In this document: in pieces, positions 48,909 to 59,030 of the stretch
Layout of the letters: each line of letters opens with the position of its first letter
Numbering within the stretch: position 1 is the stretch's first letter
Assembly: GCF_003581645.1 (NCBI RefSeq)
Contig: NZ_QXFK01000005.1
Span: 29,492 to 93,491 of the forward strand
Length of the DNA stretch: 64,000 nt
Reading direction: 5' to 3'
Source of the DNA: Pelagerythrobacter aerophilus
Lineage (GTDB): Bacteria > Pseudomonadota > Alphaproteobacteria > Sphingomonadales > Sphingomonadaceae
Notes under the pieces: model-generated
The model's input: the letters and a program-made list of their open reading frames with translations, nothing else
What the model was told of the DNA's origin: nothing
The model's database searches: none
Made by a program: the position numbers and the translations under genes

Positions 48909-50315
48909 ATGGATATGACTGCAACGATCATCGCCCTGCTGGCGCTCGGGTTCGGCGCTGCGCTGGGCTGGTTCCTCGGTTCGCGCCCTGCGGCCGACTG
49001 GAGGGCCCGCCATGAAGAGCGCGACGCCGAGGCCAAGGAGCTTGCGGGCAAGCTCTCGCGCATGGCGCCGGAACTGGCGGCGATGGGCGAGCGCGCGGCA
49101 CGGGCCGACGACCTCGCCGCGAAGCTCGATGCTGCGCGGGACGAACTCGTGGGCCTGAAAGCCGAACGCGCGGCGTTCGAGGAGCAGAAGCGGCTGCTCG
49201 AGGAATCGCGCGCCAACCTGCTCAAGGAGTTCGAGAACACCGGGGCCAAGGTCCTCGGCGCTGCGCAGGAGCGGTTTCTCGAACGAGCGGCGGAACGGCT
49301 TGGTCATTCGGAGAAGGCGTCGGAGGAGAAGATCAAGGCGCTGCTTCAGCCGGTGGGCGATCGGCTGAGGAAGTACGAGGAGCAGGTCGCCACGCTGGAG
49401 GAAAAGCGGACCGACGCCTTCGCGCGGCTTCACCAGCAGATCACCGAGATGCAGCGCGGGCAGGAGGAAGTGCGGCGCGAGGCGCAGCGGCTCGGCAATT
49501 CGCTGACCAATGCGCCCAAGGCGCGCGGGCGCTGGGGCGAGCGGGCGCTGCAGAACGTACTCGAACAATGCGGCCTCAGCCAGCACACCGACTTCATTCT
49601 CGAACATTCGATGGAGACCGAGGAGGGCCGCTTGCGGCCGGACGCCATCGTCAGGGTGCCGGGCCAGAAGAAGCTGGTGATCGACGCGAAGGTCTCGCTC
49701 AATGCCTACCAGGCAGCGTTCGAGGCCGACGATGACGACGAGCGCCGGCGCCACCTTGACCTTCATGCCCGGTCGATGCGGGGCCACGTGCAGACTCTCG
49801 GGGCCAAGAGCTACCAGAGCCAGTTCGACGAAGCGCCCGATTACGTCGTGATGTTCGTGCCCGGGGAGCACTTCGTCGCCGCCGCGCTCGAGCACGATCC
49901 CGAACTGTGGGACTTCGCCTTCGAGAAGCGTGTGCTGCTGGCCACGCCGACCAATCTCGTGGCGATCGCGCGCACCGTGGCGCAGGTTTGGCGGCAGGAC
50001 ACGATCGCGCGGGAGGCGATCGAGATCGGCAAGGCGGGCGCGGAACTCTACGACCGGCTCGCCATCGCCGCCGAGCACATGAAACGCGTCGGCGGCGGGC
50101 TCGAAACCGCGGTCAACAATTACAACAAGTTCGTCGGTAGCTTCGAACGCAACGTGCTGTCCTCCGGTCGGCGCCTGAAGGACAAGGGCATCGAGATCGG
50201 CAAGCGGGAAATCGACGAAGTGCCGCTCGTCGAAAGCGCGCCGCGCTATACCGCGGAAGATTCGGACGCTACGAAAGAGCCCGCACTGCCGTCAGTGGGC
50301 AGCGACAACGAATAG
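48909..50315 (+). CDS. rmuC: DNA recombination protein RmuC homologue
   Basis: 468 residues. Single N-terminal membrane helix (ATIIALLALGFGAALGWFLG), a long coiled coil (about residues 35-200), and the RmuC nuclease-like domain with RGRWGERALQNVLEQCGL, RPDAIVRVPGQKKLVIDAKV (core Asp-x-Lys) and VMFVPGEHFVAAAL. RmuC limits inversions at short repeats. A GTG three bases earlier (48906) is possible. Confidence 0.93.
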   Translation: MDMTATIIALLALGFGAALGWFLGSRPAADWRARHEERDAEAKELAGKLSRMAPELAAMGERAARADDLAAKLDAARDELVGLKAERAAFEEQKRLLEESRANLLKEFENTGAKVLGAAQERFLERAAERLGHSEKASEEKIKALLQPVGDRLRKYEEQVATLEEKRTDAFARLHQQITEMQRGQEEVRREAQRLGNSLTNAPKARGRWGERALQNVLEQCGLSQHTDFILEHSMETEEGRLRPDAIVRVPGQKKLVIDAKVSLNAYQAAFEADDDDERRRHLDLHARSMRGHVQTLGAKSYQSQFDEAPDYVVMFVPGEHFVAAALEHDPELWDFAFEKRVLLATPTNLVAIARTVAQVWRQDTIAREAIEIGKAGAELYDRLAIAAEHMKRVGGGLETAVNNYNKFVGSFERNVLSSGRRLKDKGIEIGKREIDEVPLVESAPRYTAEDSDATKEPALPSVGSDNE

Positions 50316-50333
50316 CCGAAGAGGACTCTGCCG

Positions 50334-51050
50334 ATGCGCCCGACGATCTGCCTTGCCGTAACGCTTTCGCTCGCGCTTGCCGCATGCGGAGAGGGCAAGG
50401 CGCCGTCGGAGAAGCTGAAGGACGCGGCCGAGGGGTTGGTCGAGGAGGCCGCAGGCGAGACCCCGCCCAAGCTCGCTGAGGGACCATACGCCCCACGCGA
50501 CGAATGCACCGGGCTCCCGGGTGCCGACGCCTTCCGCCAACAGCTCGCGCAGGCGGTCGAGGCGCGGGACGCGAAGGCGCTGATCGCGCTCGCGGCGCCC
50601 GATGTGAAGCTCGACTTCGGCGGCGGTGCGGGATCGGCCCAACTGCAGGCCCGTCTGGACGAGGACAATCCGACTTTGTGGGACGAGCTCGACGTGCTGC
50701 TGACGCTCGGCTGCGCAGCCGAGGGGCAGGCGGGTATCACACTGCCGTGGTACTTCGCCCAGGAGATCGATGCGGTCGATCCGATGAACGGCATGATCGT
50801 TATGGGCGAGAATGTGCCGCTACGCGTGGCCCCCGAGGCTAACGGCGAAATGATGAAGGAGATTTCCTGGGACGTCGTCGAACTGATCGACGGCTTGCAG
50901 CCCGAGGCGCCGTTCCAGCATGTCGTGACCACCAAGGGTCAGCAGGGCTACATCGCCACTGACAAGCTGCGCAGCCTGATCGACTACCGGCTGCTTGCGT
51001 CGAGCCGCGACGGAAAATGGAGCATCACGAGCCTGGTGGCGGGGGACTGA
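50334..51050 (+). CDS. Hypothetical lipoprotein with SH3-like C-terminus
   Basis: 238 residues. Lipoprotein signal (ALAACGEG), a central region with LAAPDVKLDFGGGAG (a small alpha/beta unit), then a bacterial-SH3-like end: MNGMIVMGENVPLRVAPEAN and TKGQQGYIATDKLRSLIDY. It starts 19 bases after rmuC and may be co-transcribed with it. Its 3' end overlaps the convergent META-domain gene by 26 bases. Function unknown. Confidence 0.75.
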   Translation: MRPTICLAVTLSLALAACGEGKAPSEKLKDAAEGLVEEAAGETPPKLAEGPYAPRDECTGLPGADAFRQQLAQAVEARDAKALIALAAPDVKLDFGGGAGSAQLQARLDEDNPTLWDELDVLLTLGCAAEGQAGITLPWYFAQEIDAVDPMNGMIVMGENVPLRVAPEANGEMMKEISWDVVELIDGLQPEAPFQHVVTTKGQQGYIATDKLRSLIDYRLLASSRDGKWSITSLVAGD

Positions 51051-51444
51051 GCCGCGCCAACTCGGCGCTATGACCGCTCGATCGCAGGATCAAACGGTCG
51101 TCGTCTCTCCATTCGAGCGTGGGGGCGGCGACCAGCAGCGCCGCGATCGCCTGTTCCTGTTCCCAGACGTCGCCCTGGCAGAACATCCTGGTTCCGGCGA
51201 GCGGCCCTGCGATCAGCCGGCCTTTCTCCACCCGCCACTTGCCGGCCATCGCGTTGCAGCCGACGCTGGCGGAAATGTTCTCCTCGCCGAACGAGAGCCG
51301 GGCGCCGTCGGGGCGGGCGGGTTCGTAATCATCGATCTTGATAAAGCCCCATTCGCTTTCGGAGAGGCGCTCCGGCGCGGCTGGCCGGGCCACGCAGCCC
51401 GCGCAGAGAAAGGCGAGGGAGAGGGCGAGGGCGATTCTCTTCAT
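51025..51444 (-). CDS. META-domain (HslJ-like) lipoprotein
   Basis: 139 residues from MKRIALALSLAFLCAGC, a lipoprotein signal. The META domain has SVGCNAMAGKWRVEKGRLIA, then GTRMFCQGDVWEQEQAIAAL, the usual two-cysteine framework. Such proteins are associated with stress or secretion; function is unclear. The start at 51444 was chosen for the signal peptide. Confidence 0.85.
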   Translation of the reverse strand: MKRIALALSLAFLCAGCVARPAAPERLSESEWGFIKIDDYEPARPDGARLSFGEENISASVGCNAMAGKWRVEKGRLIAGPLAGTRMFCQGDVWEQEQAIAALLVAAPTLEWRDDDRLILRSSGHSAELARLSPPPPGS

Positions 51445-51491
51445 CGGCCATCTGTGTAACGCTCCCCGGCTGAGTGGCCGGTGAATGAATA

Positions 51492-52301
51492 TCAGTCGAA
51501 AGCCGCCAAGACCTCGTAAGCGAGCACCGCACCCGCAACGGCGGCATTGAGACTGTCCGCCCGGCCGCGCATCGGCATTGTCACACGCAGATCGCAGGCC
51601 GCCTCGTACTCCTCCGGCAGGCCGCGCGATTCGTTGCCGACCAGAATGAAGCACGGCCGCGAATAGGGTGCGCCGCGATAGGGCACGGCATCGCGCAAGC
51701 TTGCGGCGACGAGCTGTCCGTCCCCGGCGCGCAGCCAGGGCAGAAATTCTTCCCATCGCGCTTGCGCGATCCGCTGGGTGAACACCGCGCCCATGCTCGC
51801 GCGTACGGCTTCGACACTGAACGGGTCCGCGCAATCGTCGATCAGGATCAGGCCACCCGCACCGACGGCGTCGCCGGTGCGCAGCATCGTGCCGAGATTG
51901 CCCGGATCGCGCAGCGCCTGCGCCACCAGCCAGATCGGCGCGGCTGTCCTGTCGAGTGTGGACAGTGGTGTGTCGAGCTCGGCAAACACGCCGGCGATCG
52001 CCTGGGGGTTCGCCTTGCCGGTGATCTTGGCAAGGATATCGGGCGGGGTCTCGATGATCGTACCGCCCGCGCCGGCGACAGCATTCTCTAGGGCATCGGT
52101 CAGGGAATGCGGGTCGCGCCCCTCCGCCATTACCAGCATCTCGGGCAGGATTCCCGATTCCCGCGCGTCGGTCAGCAGGCGCAATCCTTCGGCGAGGAAT
52201 CGCCGCTCGCGTCGCCGATGCTTCTTGTCGCGCAGGGAGCGCAGGAACTTGACGGTCGGATTGGAAAATCCGGTAATCCGCTGCCGGGAAATGGCCGCCA
52301 T
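51492..52301 (-). CDS. TrmH/SpoU family RNA methyltransferase
   Basis: 269 residues from ATG 52301. SPOUT knot motifs: ALRDPGNLGTMLRTGDAVGA, GNESRGLPEE and [15 protein letters not shown]. Ribose 2'-O-methylation of rRNA or tRNA; the target is not evident (the RlmB homologue is a separate gene at 59989). The ATG overlaps the HPr stop as TGATG, so translation is likely coupled to the PTS genes. Confidence 0.88.
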   Translation of the reverse strand: MAAISRQRITGFSNPTVKFLRSLRDKKHRRRERRFLAEGLRLLTDARESGILPEMLVMAEGRDPHSLTDALENAVAGAGGTIIETPPDILAKITGKANPQAIAGVFAELDTPLSTLDRTAAPIWLVAQALRDPGNLGTMLRTGDAVGAGGLILIDDCADPFSVEAVRASMGAVFTQRIAQARWEEFLPWLRAGDGQLVAASLRDAVPYRGAPYSRPCFILVGNESRGLPEEYEAACDLRVTMPMRGRADSLNAAVAGAVLAYEVLAAFD

Positions 52302-52573
52302 CAATCCTCGCCGAACCCGTCGCGCACGAGGACATAGAGCTCGTCGAGCACTGTGTCGGCGTCGGGACCCTCGACGACGATCTCCACCGTATCGCCCTTC
52401 GCCGCGCCGAGCATCATCAGCCCGAGGATCGATCCGCCCGCCGCTTCGTAACCGTCCTTCGCCACGCGCACCTCAACCCCAGCTGGAAGTTCACTGACGA
52501 GGTTGACGAATTTGGCGCTCGCCCGCGCATGGAGGCCGCGGGAATTGACGATGTTAACTTCGCGCCGCGGCAT
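52301..52573 (-). CDS. HPr phosphocarrier protein
   Basis: 90 residues from MPRREVNIVNSRGLHARASA. His in RGLHARAS is the EI phosphorylation site; the Ser region GGSILGLMMLGA is the target of HPr kinase. The ATG (52571-52573) overlaps the EIIA stop as TGATG. In this alphaproteobacterial arrangement HPr works with EIIA and HprK in regulation, not sugar uptake. EI (ptsP/ptsI) is not in the window. Confidence 0.93.
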   Translation of the reverse strand: MPRREVNIVNSRGLHARASAKFVNLVSELPAGVEVRVAKDGYEAAGGSILGLMMLGAAKGDTVEIVVEGPDADTVLDELYVLVRDGFGED

Positions 52574-52986
52574 CAGCACGCTTTCGCGTGCTGGCCAAGC
52601 AGCTCGGAAGCGACGGTGATATAGGTTCGCCCGGCATCCCGCGCGGCGCGCACCGCTTCTGCCACACCGTGCGATTTGCGCACACCGGCGAGGCGGATCA
52701 GCATGGGCAGGTTGATCCCGGCCACGACCTCCACCTTGCCCGCCTCGAGCAGCGAGATCGCGAGGTTCGAGGGAGTGCCACCGAACAGGTCGGTCAGCAC
52801 CGCGACTCCGCTACCATCGTCGACATCCTTGATCGCCTGAGCGATTTCCTTGCGCCGCCGCTCCATGTCGTCGTTGGGGCCGATGCAGATGGTGGCGATC
52901 GCCTCCTGCGGGCCGACGACATGCTCCATCGCGCGGACAAACTCTTCGGCCAGACGGCCGTGGGTGACCAGGATGACGCCGATCAT
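52573..52986 (-). CDS. PTS EIIA, mannose-type fold (EIIA-Man)
   Basis: 137 residues. Starts MIGVILVTHGRLAEEFV, with His at position ~9 as phospho-acceptor, then LTDLFGGTPSNLAISLL. It is the small EIIA of the alphaproteobacterial regulatory PTS, relaying phosphate with HPr. No EIIB, EIIC or EIID genes are nearby, so transport is unlikely. It lies between rapZ and HPr on the same strand. Confidence 0.92.
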   Translation of the reverse strand: MIGVILVTHGRLAEEFVRAMEHVVGPQEAIATICIGPNDDMERRRKEIAQAIKDVDDGSGVAVLTDLFGGTPSNLAISLLEAGKVEVVAGINLPMLIRLAGVRKSHGVAEAVRAARDAGRTYITVASELLGQHAKAC

Positions 52987-53050
52987 GCGAAGGTGCTTTG
53001 TCCGGATTTTCGGGGGTGGGGCATGCGAACCATGGCCAGAGGGCGTTGTC

Positions 53051-53962
53051 TCATTGCGGGCCTTCGATCTCGTCGGCCGCGCGTGATCCCAGATTGCGAT
53101 GGATGATCGTGGGCGAAAATCCCGCATCGCGCAAGGCCTGTGCGAACCTCTCGGCGGTATAGACCGACCGGTGCCGCCCGCCCGTGCAGCCGAAGGCGAT
53201 GTTGACGTAGCTCTTCCCCTGCGCGGCGTAGCGCGGGAGGAGTGTGAGCACGAGTTCGCGGATCTGCTCCAGAACCGGGCCGTAGCTCTCGTCGCGCTCG
53301 ATGTGCTCGCCCACCGCGGCATCCAGTCCGGTTTGCTCGCGTAGGCCCGGCACCCAGTGCGGATTGTCGAGGAAGCGCATGTCGAACACGAGATCGGCCA
53401 GAGGCGGTGTGCCGCGGGCGAAGCCGAAGCTGGAGACGATCACTGCCATCTCGCGCGGAGCGCTGCCCGCGAAGTGCGCGCGAATGGCTTGTTGCAGATC
53501 GTTGCTCGAGAAGTCCGAGGTGTCGATCACCGCATCCGCCCAGCGGCGCAGAGGTTCGAGCAGTTCGCGTTCCGCCTGTATGCCGATGCGCACCGGGCGC
53601 CCGTCCGCCATGGGGTGCCGGCGGCGCGTCTCGTTGTAGCGGCGTTCGAGTTCGCCGCCATTGCAGTCGAGGAAGAGCGTGGTGACGACCAGATCGCGGC
53701 GTGCGGCGAGTTCCTTCACTTTGGCCATGATATCGTTCGGCACGAAGCCGCGCGTGCGCGAATCGAAGCCGATCGCCAGCGGCGGGCGCGGCCCATCGTG
53801 CTGTGAGCCGCCGATCAGACGGCCGAGCAGGCGGATCGGGAAGTTGTCGATCGCTTCCCACCCGAGATCTTCGAGGACGCGCAGTGCCGTCGTCTTGCCC
53901 GCACCCGAAAGTCCGGTGACGAGCAGGATGTGCTGGCGGTCGTCAGGCGAATCGTCGGCCAT
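53051..53962 (-). CDS. rapZ: RNase adapter protein RapZ
   Basis: 303 residues. P-loop GLSGAGKTTAL (residues 17-27), LEDLGWEAIDNFPIRL, and the C-terminal module FGCTGGRHRSVY. In E. coli it directs RNase E to GlmZ-type small RNA; in alphaproteobacteria it sits in hprK-EIIA-HPr clusters, as here. 64 bases separate it from EIIA and 39 from hprK. Confidence 0.94.
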   Translation of the reverse strand: MADDSPDDRQHILLVTGLSGAGKTTALRVLEDLGWEAIDNFPIRLLGRLIGGSQHDGPRPPLAIGFDSRTRGFVPNDIMAKVKELAARRDLVVTTLFLDCNGGELERRYNETRRRHPMADGRPVRIGIQAERELLEPLRRWADAVIDTSDFSSNDLQQAIRAHFAGSAPREMAVIVSSFGFARGTPPLADLVFDMRFLDNPHWVPGLREQTGLDAAVGEHIERDESYGPVLEQIRELVLTLLPRYAAQGKSYVNIAFGCTGGRHRSVYTAERFAQALRDAGFSPTIIHRNLGSRAADEIEGPQ

Positions 53963-54001
53963 GGAGACGATGTGGCCGGTTGTGTGGACGAAAGAAAGGG
54001 G

Positions 54002-54484
54002 TCAGGCCGGCGGCATCCCCGAAGCCAGTCCGTAGGCACGCAGGGCCAGTTCGGCGCGCACCGCAGCGGGGGCGATCCGGGGGTCGAACGCAAGCAGCGG
54101 AACAGGCACGCCCGCGATCTCCGCGACTTCTGCGGCATCGATGAAGCGCGGAGCATCCGGATCGAGCACGAGCCTCAACGCGACCGGCGCCTCGGTGGTG
54201 GGAAAGGTCAGCAGCCCCAGATTGCGTGCCTCCAGCAGGCCGCGGATGTTGGGAGGAGGCAGCGCCCAAAGCGCCTCTCCGCGCCGCTCCAGCCTGACAC
54301 CGTCGTCGCCTACGAGCACGGCCCCCCGATCGATCAGTTCGAGCGCCAGCCCGCTCTTGCCGGCCCCCGGCGGGCCCTCGATCAACACTCCGCGGCCGCC
54401 GATAGCCACACACGTGGCCTGCCGGAGGATAACCTCGCTCAACGCCGCGACCGAGCCGCTGCGGGCAGAGTGAGCACGAGGCAC
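54002..54484 (-). CDS. hprK: HPr kinase/phosphorylase, short alphaproteobacterial form
   Basis: About 146-160 residues (start at TTG 54442, overlapping the chvG stop, or GTG 54484; neither has a clear ribosome site). Only the C-terminal kinase domain is present, as in alphaproteobacteria: Walker A GPPGAGKSG, VGDDGVRL, and NIRGLLEARNLGLL. It phosphorylates HPr at serine and, under other conditions, dephosphorylates it. Context chvG-hprK-rapZ-EIIA-HPr fits the known regulatory block. Confidence 0.9.
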   Translation of the reverse strand: MPRAHSARSGSVAALSEVILRQATCVAIGGRGVLIEGPPGAGKSGLALELIDRGAVLVGDDGVRLERRGEALWALPPPNIRGLLEARNLGLLTFPTTEAPVALRLVLDPDAPRFIDAAEVAEIAGVPVPLLAFDPRIAPAAVRAELALRAYGLASGMPPA

Positions 54485-56022
54485 GCGCCGGAACGTCCAT
54501 CGGATCGGCCGCAGGCTTCCAGAGTGCCGTCGTGCGCTTCGACGATCGTGCGGGCGATCGCGAGGCCGAGCCCGCTGTGATCGCCGAACGCCTCCGCATC
54601 CGGGCGGATGGAGTGGAATCGCTGAAATACTTTTTCGCGCGAATCCTCCGGTATGCCGGGGCCTTCATCGCAGACGGAGAGCGTGACGCAGTCGTCATCG
54701 CTGCGGGTCACGGTCACTTCGATGACGCCGCCCGCTGGGGAGAAGGACACGGCGTTATCGAGCAGGTTTTCGATGACACGCTCGAGCCGCAGAGGGACTC
54801 CCATGACCTGCGCGTCGCCCATCGGCCGGCTCAACTCGACCCGATGTTCGTCATTCTCCGCACGATCTTCCCGCGCGGCAATGATCGCAGCGGCAAGGTT
54901 GCCGAGATCGAGGCGCTCGAAGATCGCGCGAGAGATCTCGGCATCGACCCGGCTGGCGTCCGAAATCTCGGTCACGAGCCTGTCGATGCGGCGAATGTCG
55001 TGGGCGGCAATGCCGGTCAATTGCCGGCGCAGATCCTCGTCCTCGACTTTGCCGAGCGATTCGATCGCGCTGCGCAGGCTCGCGAGCGGGTTCTTGATCT
55101 CGTGCGCAACGTCGGCCGCGAAGTGCTCGACTGCGTCGATCCGCTGCCGCAGAGCGTTGGTCATGTCGGAGACGGCGCGGGCGAGGGCGCCGATCTCGTC
55201 GCGCCGATCGGGCAGGCGCGGCACCTCGACCTCGCGCTCGCGCCCGAGGCGCACGCGCACTGCCGCGCGTGCGAGCGACTGCAAGGGGCGGACGATGGTG
55301 CGCGCTAGGTAGAGCGAGAGGAAGATCGAGCCGAGCAGCGCGAAGAACACCGCCATGCCCAAGGTCGAGCGAGCCTCGCGCACTTTCTCGGTGATGTCGA
55401 CCGCGTTGCGCGTGGTCAGCAGCGTGGCGCCGTTGAGACCTACCGGCACCGCCGCGTTGATCACCGGAGTTCCGTCGGGCGCATCACGGAGTTGAATCTG
55501 GGACAGGCCTTCCTCGCGCGCGCGCGCCAGCTCGGGCCATGCGTCGGCGATCGTTTCCTCCGGCTCGACATAATCGGGGATCGGATCGGCACCGACGATC
55601 GTGTCCACCCATCGGTCGAGGACGCGGGCGAATTCGATCGAGAACGGATCGTCGCCCACATCGTCAAATTCGAAGACGGCTTCGTCGAGTGCGAAGCTGT
55701 CGGCCCATAATTGGCCTTCGGCATCGAACATGCGCAGCCGCATCTTCTGTTCCTTGCCGATTTGGATCAGCAGCGCTTCCTGCCGCTTGCGCGATGCACC
55801 GGCGAGCGCCTCGGCGGTGATCTGTGCTTCGATCCGGGCGAGCTTGTACCGTTCCGAGAGGAGCTGCTTGCGGTAGGTGTCGAGATAGAAGATCCCGCCA
55901 CCGAGCAGCGCGAGCGGCAGCAGGTTGACCGCGAGGATGCGGGTGGTGAGCGACAGCCGCCGCGACCAGCTCAGCCGGTCCAGCCGCGCGTCGATCTTCT
56001 CGCGGAATCCGCTGTCAGCCAT
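54439..56022 (-). CDS. chvG: Sensor histidine kinase ChvG
   Basis: 527 residues from [14 protein letters not shown]. Transmembrane helix near residues 28-48, a periplasmic sensor (~200 residues) with [20 protein letters not shown], second helix ([20 protein letters not shown]), HAMP, then H-box [21 protein letters not shown]-box [15 protein letters not shown] boxes CDEGPGIPE and [11 protein letters not shown]. The start codon overlaps the chvI stop by eight bases. Senses envelope or acid stress in relatives. Confidence 0.94.
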   Translation of the reverse strand: MADSGFREKIDARLDRLSWSRRLSLTTRILAVNLLPLALLGGGIFYLDTYRKQLLSERYKLARIEAQITAEALAGASRKRQEALLIQIGKEQKMRLRMFDAEGQLWADSFALDEAVFEFDDVGDDPFSIEFARVLDRWVDTIVGADPIPDYVEPEETIADAWPELARAREEGLSQIQLRDAPDGTPVINAAVPVGLNGATLLTTRNAVDITEKVREARSTLGMAVFFALLGSIFLSLYLARTIVRPLQSLARAAVRVRLGREREVEVPRLPDRRDEIGALARAVSDMTNALRQRIDAVEHFAADVAHEIKNPLASLRSAIESLGKVEDEDLRRQLTGIAAHDIRRIDRLVTEISDASRVDAEISRAIFERLDLGNLAAAIIAAREDRAENDEHRVELSRPMGDAQVMGVPLRLERVIENLLDNAVSFSPAGGVIEVTVTRSDDDCVTLSVCDEGPGIPEDSREKVFQRFHSIRPDAEAFGDHSGLGLAIARTIVEAHDGTLEACGRSDGRSGACLVLTLPAAARSRR

Positions 56023-56761
56023 CGCTGAAGCTGTAGCCCGCGCCGTACAGGGTCTCGATGGCCGAGAACTGCGGGTCGGCCGCGCGGAATTTGCGCCGCA
56101 TGCGCTTGATGTGGCTGTCGACCGTTCGGTCGTCGACGAACACGTCGTCCGGGTAGGCCGCATCCATCAGCGAATTGCGCGACTTGATTACGCCGGGCCG
56201 CGCGGCCAGCGCTTCGAGCAGGAGAAACTCGGTCACCGTAAGCGAAACGGGCCTGCCGTCCCAGGTGACGTGATGCCGCGCCGGATCCATTGTCAGGCGC
56301 CCGCGCACCAGTGGTTCCCCCGGTTCCTCATCGGCGTCCGACGCGCGTTCGGCGCCTTCGCCGACCACCTCGGCCCGGCGCAGGATGGCGCGGATGCGGG
56401 CGAGCAGAAGGCGCAGGCTGAACGGCTTGGCGATATAGTCGTCCGCGCCCAGTTCCAGGCCGGCCTCTTCGTCCTGCTCGTCGTCCTTGCTGGTCAGGAA
56501 GATCACCGGCAGCGTCGAGTGGCGGCGCAGGCGGTGGAGCAGCTCCATTCCGTCCATCCGCGGCATCTTGATGTCGAACACCGCGAGATCGGGAGGGCTT
56601 TCGAGCAGCGCCTTGAGCGCGGTCTCGCCATCCGAATAGAGCCGTGTGGCATAGCCTTCAGCTTGCAGCGCGATCGAAACCGTCGTCAGGATATTCCGAT
56701 CGTCGTCGACCAGCGCGATGATCTTCTCCCCGTCCGATCGAGACTGCTCCGCCTCAGCCAT
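56015..56761 (-). CDS. chvI: Response regulator ChvI
   Basis: 248 residues. Receiver domain with phospho-acceptor Asp63 in [17 protein letters not shown], conserved Thr-Ser ([20 protein letters not shown]) and Lys in AKPF. The C-terminal OmpR/PhoB winged helix has [15 protein letters not shown] and [18 protein letters not shown]. First gene of the chvI-chvG-hprK unit, divergent from pckA, as in many alphaproteobacteria. The 198-bp gap should hold both promoters; no box was recognised by eye. Confidence 0.95.
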   Translation of the reverse strand: MAEAEQSRSDGEKIIALVDDDRNILTTVSIALQAEGYATRLYSDGETALKALLESPPDLAVFDIKMPRMDGMELLHRLRRHSTLPVIFLTSKDDEQDEEAGLELGADDYIAKPFSLRLLLARIRAILRRAEVVGEGAERASDADEEPGEPLVRGRLTMDPARHHVTWDGRPVSLTVTEFLLLEALAARPGVIKSRNSLMDAAYPDDVFVDDRTVDSHIKRMRRKFRAADPQFSAIETLYGAGYSFSDG

Positions 56762-56959
56762 ATCACCTCCGTCATCAGGGGCCGCGTATCGACCCGACGG
56801 TTAGACGCTTCCGCGCGGCGAGACAACGCGCGCAGGCTGGTCGGCGTTTGACGGCGCCGCAGAGCGCGATTATGCGCGGGGGACATTCCGTGCATTCGTA
56901 TGCGAACGACTCGCCGTTGGCGCCTGCAGGGCGGCCTCCGGCGCGATCAGGAGATTAAA

Positions 56960-58558
56960 GTGAGCACCCCCCTGTCACATCCGCTTTCCAACCAGGGTAT
57001 CGAAACTCGCGCCACCATCCACGCGAATCTGTCTTCAAGCGAACTGACCGAGCACGCGCTGGCGAACGGCGAGGGCCGGCGCGCCAAGCATGGGCCGCTG
57101 GTGGTCGAGACCGGCAAGCACACGGGCCGCAGCGCGAAGGACAAGTTCATCGTCCGCGACGCCGAGACGGAGAACACCGTGTGGTGGGACAACAACGCCT
57201 CCATGACGCCGGAGCATTTCGCGGCCCTGAAGGCGGATTTCCTCGCCGCCGTGGCGGAGAAGGACGCGCTCTACGTCGCCGATTTGTTCGGCGGCTCGCA
57301 GCCCGAGTACCGCGTCAACGTGCGCGTCGTGAACGAACTCGCCTGGCACAATCAGTTCATCCGCACCCTGCTGGTTCGCCCGACCGCGGCAGAGCTGGCC
57401 GACTTCGTGCCCGAATACACCATCATAGATCTGCCGAGCTTCCAGGCTGACCCGGCACGCCACGGCACACGCAGCGAGACGGTCATCGCGGTCAATTTGT
57501 CGGAGAAGCTGATTCTGATCGGTGGCACGAAATATGCCGGCGAGATGAAGAAGAGCGTATTCGGCATTCTCAACTACCTCCTGCCGCCGCAGGGCGTGAT
57601 GCCGATGCACTGCAGCGCCAATATCGGCCCGGATGGCAAGAGCGCGGTGTTCTTCGGTCTGTCGGGCACCGGCAAGACGACGCTGTCGGCCGATGCCAGC
57701 CGCACCCTGATCGGTGACGACGAACACGGCTGGTCGGACACTGCGGTCTTCAACTTCGAAGGCGGCTGTTATGCCAAGATGATCCGCCTCAATCCCGAGG
57801 CCGAGCCCGAGATCTTCGCCACCACGCGCATGGAAGATACCGTGCTCGAAAACGTGGTGATGGACGAGGGCGGGGAGATCGACCTCGACGACAACAGTCT
57901 CGCGGAGAACACCCGCGGCGCCTATCCGCTCAGCTCGATCCCCAATACCAGCAAAGAGAACATGGGGCCGCCGCCGAGCAACGTGATCATGCTCACCGCG
58001 GATGCCTTCGGCGTGCTGCCCCCGATCGCGCGGCTGACGCCCGATCAGGCGATGTATCACTTCCTGTCGGGCTACACCGCCAAGGTCGCCGGGACCGAAA
58101 TCGGTGTGACCGAGCCGGAGGCGACCTTCAGCACCTGCTTCGGCGCGCCGTTCATGCCGCGCCATCCGAGCGTGTACGGGAACCTGCTCAAGAAGCGGAT
58201 CGCCGAGGGCGGGGTGCAGTGCTGGCTGGTCAACACCGGCTGGACTGGCGGCAAGTACGGCACCGGCCACCGCATGCCGATCAAGGCTACCCGCGCGCTA
58301 CTCAATGCCGCGCTCGATGGCAGTCTCAACAATGCGGAGTTCCGTAAGGATCCGAACTTCGGATTCGAGGTGCCGGTCAGTGTGCCCGGCGTCGACAGGG
58401 GCATTCTCGATCCGCGTTCGACCTGGGCGGATCAGGAGGAATACGATCGGACGGCGCAGAAGCTGGTGCAGCTTTTCATCGACAACTTCTCGCCTTTCGC
58501 CGATCATGTGGATCAAGGCGTCCGCGACGCCGCTCCGAACGCGCCCGTAGCGGCCTGA
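56960..58558 (+). CDS. pckA: Phosphoenolpyruvate carboxykinase (ATP)
   Basis: 532 residues from GTG 56960, with AGGAG upstream (frame opens at 56900). Kinase motif [30 protein letters not shown] for metal and oxaloacetate binding, and [14 protein letters not shown] near the N-terminus. Converts oxaloacetate to PEP with ATP in gluconeogenesis. The divergent chvI is the usual neighbour. Confidence 0.97.
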   Translation: MSTPLSHPLSNQGIETRATIHANLSSSELTEHALANGEGRRAKHGPLVVETGKHTGRSAKDKFIVRDAETENTVWWDNNASMTPEHFAALKADFLAAVAEKDALYVADLFGGSQPEYRVNVRVVNELAWHNQFIRTLLVRPTAAELADFVPEYTIIDLPSFQADPARHGTRSETVIAVNLSEKLILIGGTKYAGEMKKSVFGILNYLLPPQGVMPMHCSANIGPDGKSAVFFGLSGTGKTTLSADASRTLIGDDEHGWSDTAVFNFEGGCYAKMIRLNPEAEPEIFATTRMEDTVLENVVMDEGGEIDLDDNSLAENTRGAYPLSSIPNTSKENMGPPPSNVIMLTADAFGVLPPIARLTPDQAMYHFLSGYTAKVAGTEIGVTEPEATFSTCFGAPFMPRHPSVYGNLLKKRIAEGGVQCWLVNTGWTGGKYGTGHRMPIKATRALLNAALDGSLNNAEFRKDPNFGFEVPVSVPGVDRGILDPRSTWADQEEYDRTAQKLVQLFIDNFSPFADHVDQGVRDAAPNAPVAA

Positions 58559-58606
58559 TCCGCTCCCCTCTTTGGAGAGAGAATCGCGCACCAGTTGGAG
58601 AGGAGA

Positions 58607-58644
58607 GCCCCCGCCCGGGAAACCGGAGCGGGGGCCTTTCGTTT
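58607..58644 (+). terminator. Rho-independent terminator of pckA
   Basis: GCCCCCGC (58607-58614) pairs with GCGGGGGC (58628-58635), enclosing CCGGGAAACCGGA, which can form an inner CCGG/CCGG pairing. Followed by CTTTCGTTT. About 50 bases past the pckA stop. Confidence 0.8.
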
Positions 58645-58700
58645 CAGCGAAGCGCGCGTACAATCGGGCGCGGACGGATCAATCACCAGGAGGACGATAA

Positions 58701-59021
58701 ATGGCCCTTTTCGATCAGCTGCTCGGTGCGGCGCACAACCATCCCACAGTAAAGAACATGGCCGAAAAGCTCGGCATCGACCCGGCCCAGGCGGAACAGG
58801 CGATCGCCGCGCTGGGAGCCGCGCATCACGAGGATGGCGACACCGTCGGCATCGCCGCGCAGAAGACGGGCCTCGACGCCGGCGTCCTGCAGCAGATCGT
58901 GGAGCAGATCGGCGGGGAGGGCTCGCTCGCGCGCTTCACCCAGATCCTCGACCAGGATCACGACGGCAATCCGTTCGATGACATTGCCGGCTTCGCAGGC
59001 AACCTGTTCGGGAAGCGCTGA
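58701..59021 (+). CDS. DUF937/YidB-like small protein
   Basis: 106 residues from MALFDQLLGAAHNHPTVKNM. Mostly helical with repeated Ala/Gly-rich pattern like the DUF937 (YidB) family; near the C-terminus DQDHDGNPFDDI looks like an EF-hand-type Ca-binding loop. Strong AGGAGG upstream. The role is unknown; relatives are cytoplasmic and stress-associated. Confidence 0.75.
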   Translation: MALFDQLLGAAHNHPTVKNMAEKLGIDPAQAEQAIAALGAAHHEDGDTVGIAAQKTGLDAGVLQQIVEQIGGEGSLARFTQILDQDHDGNPFDDIAGFAGNLFGKR

Positions 59022-59030
59022 TACGTTGTC

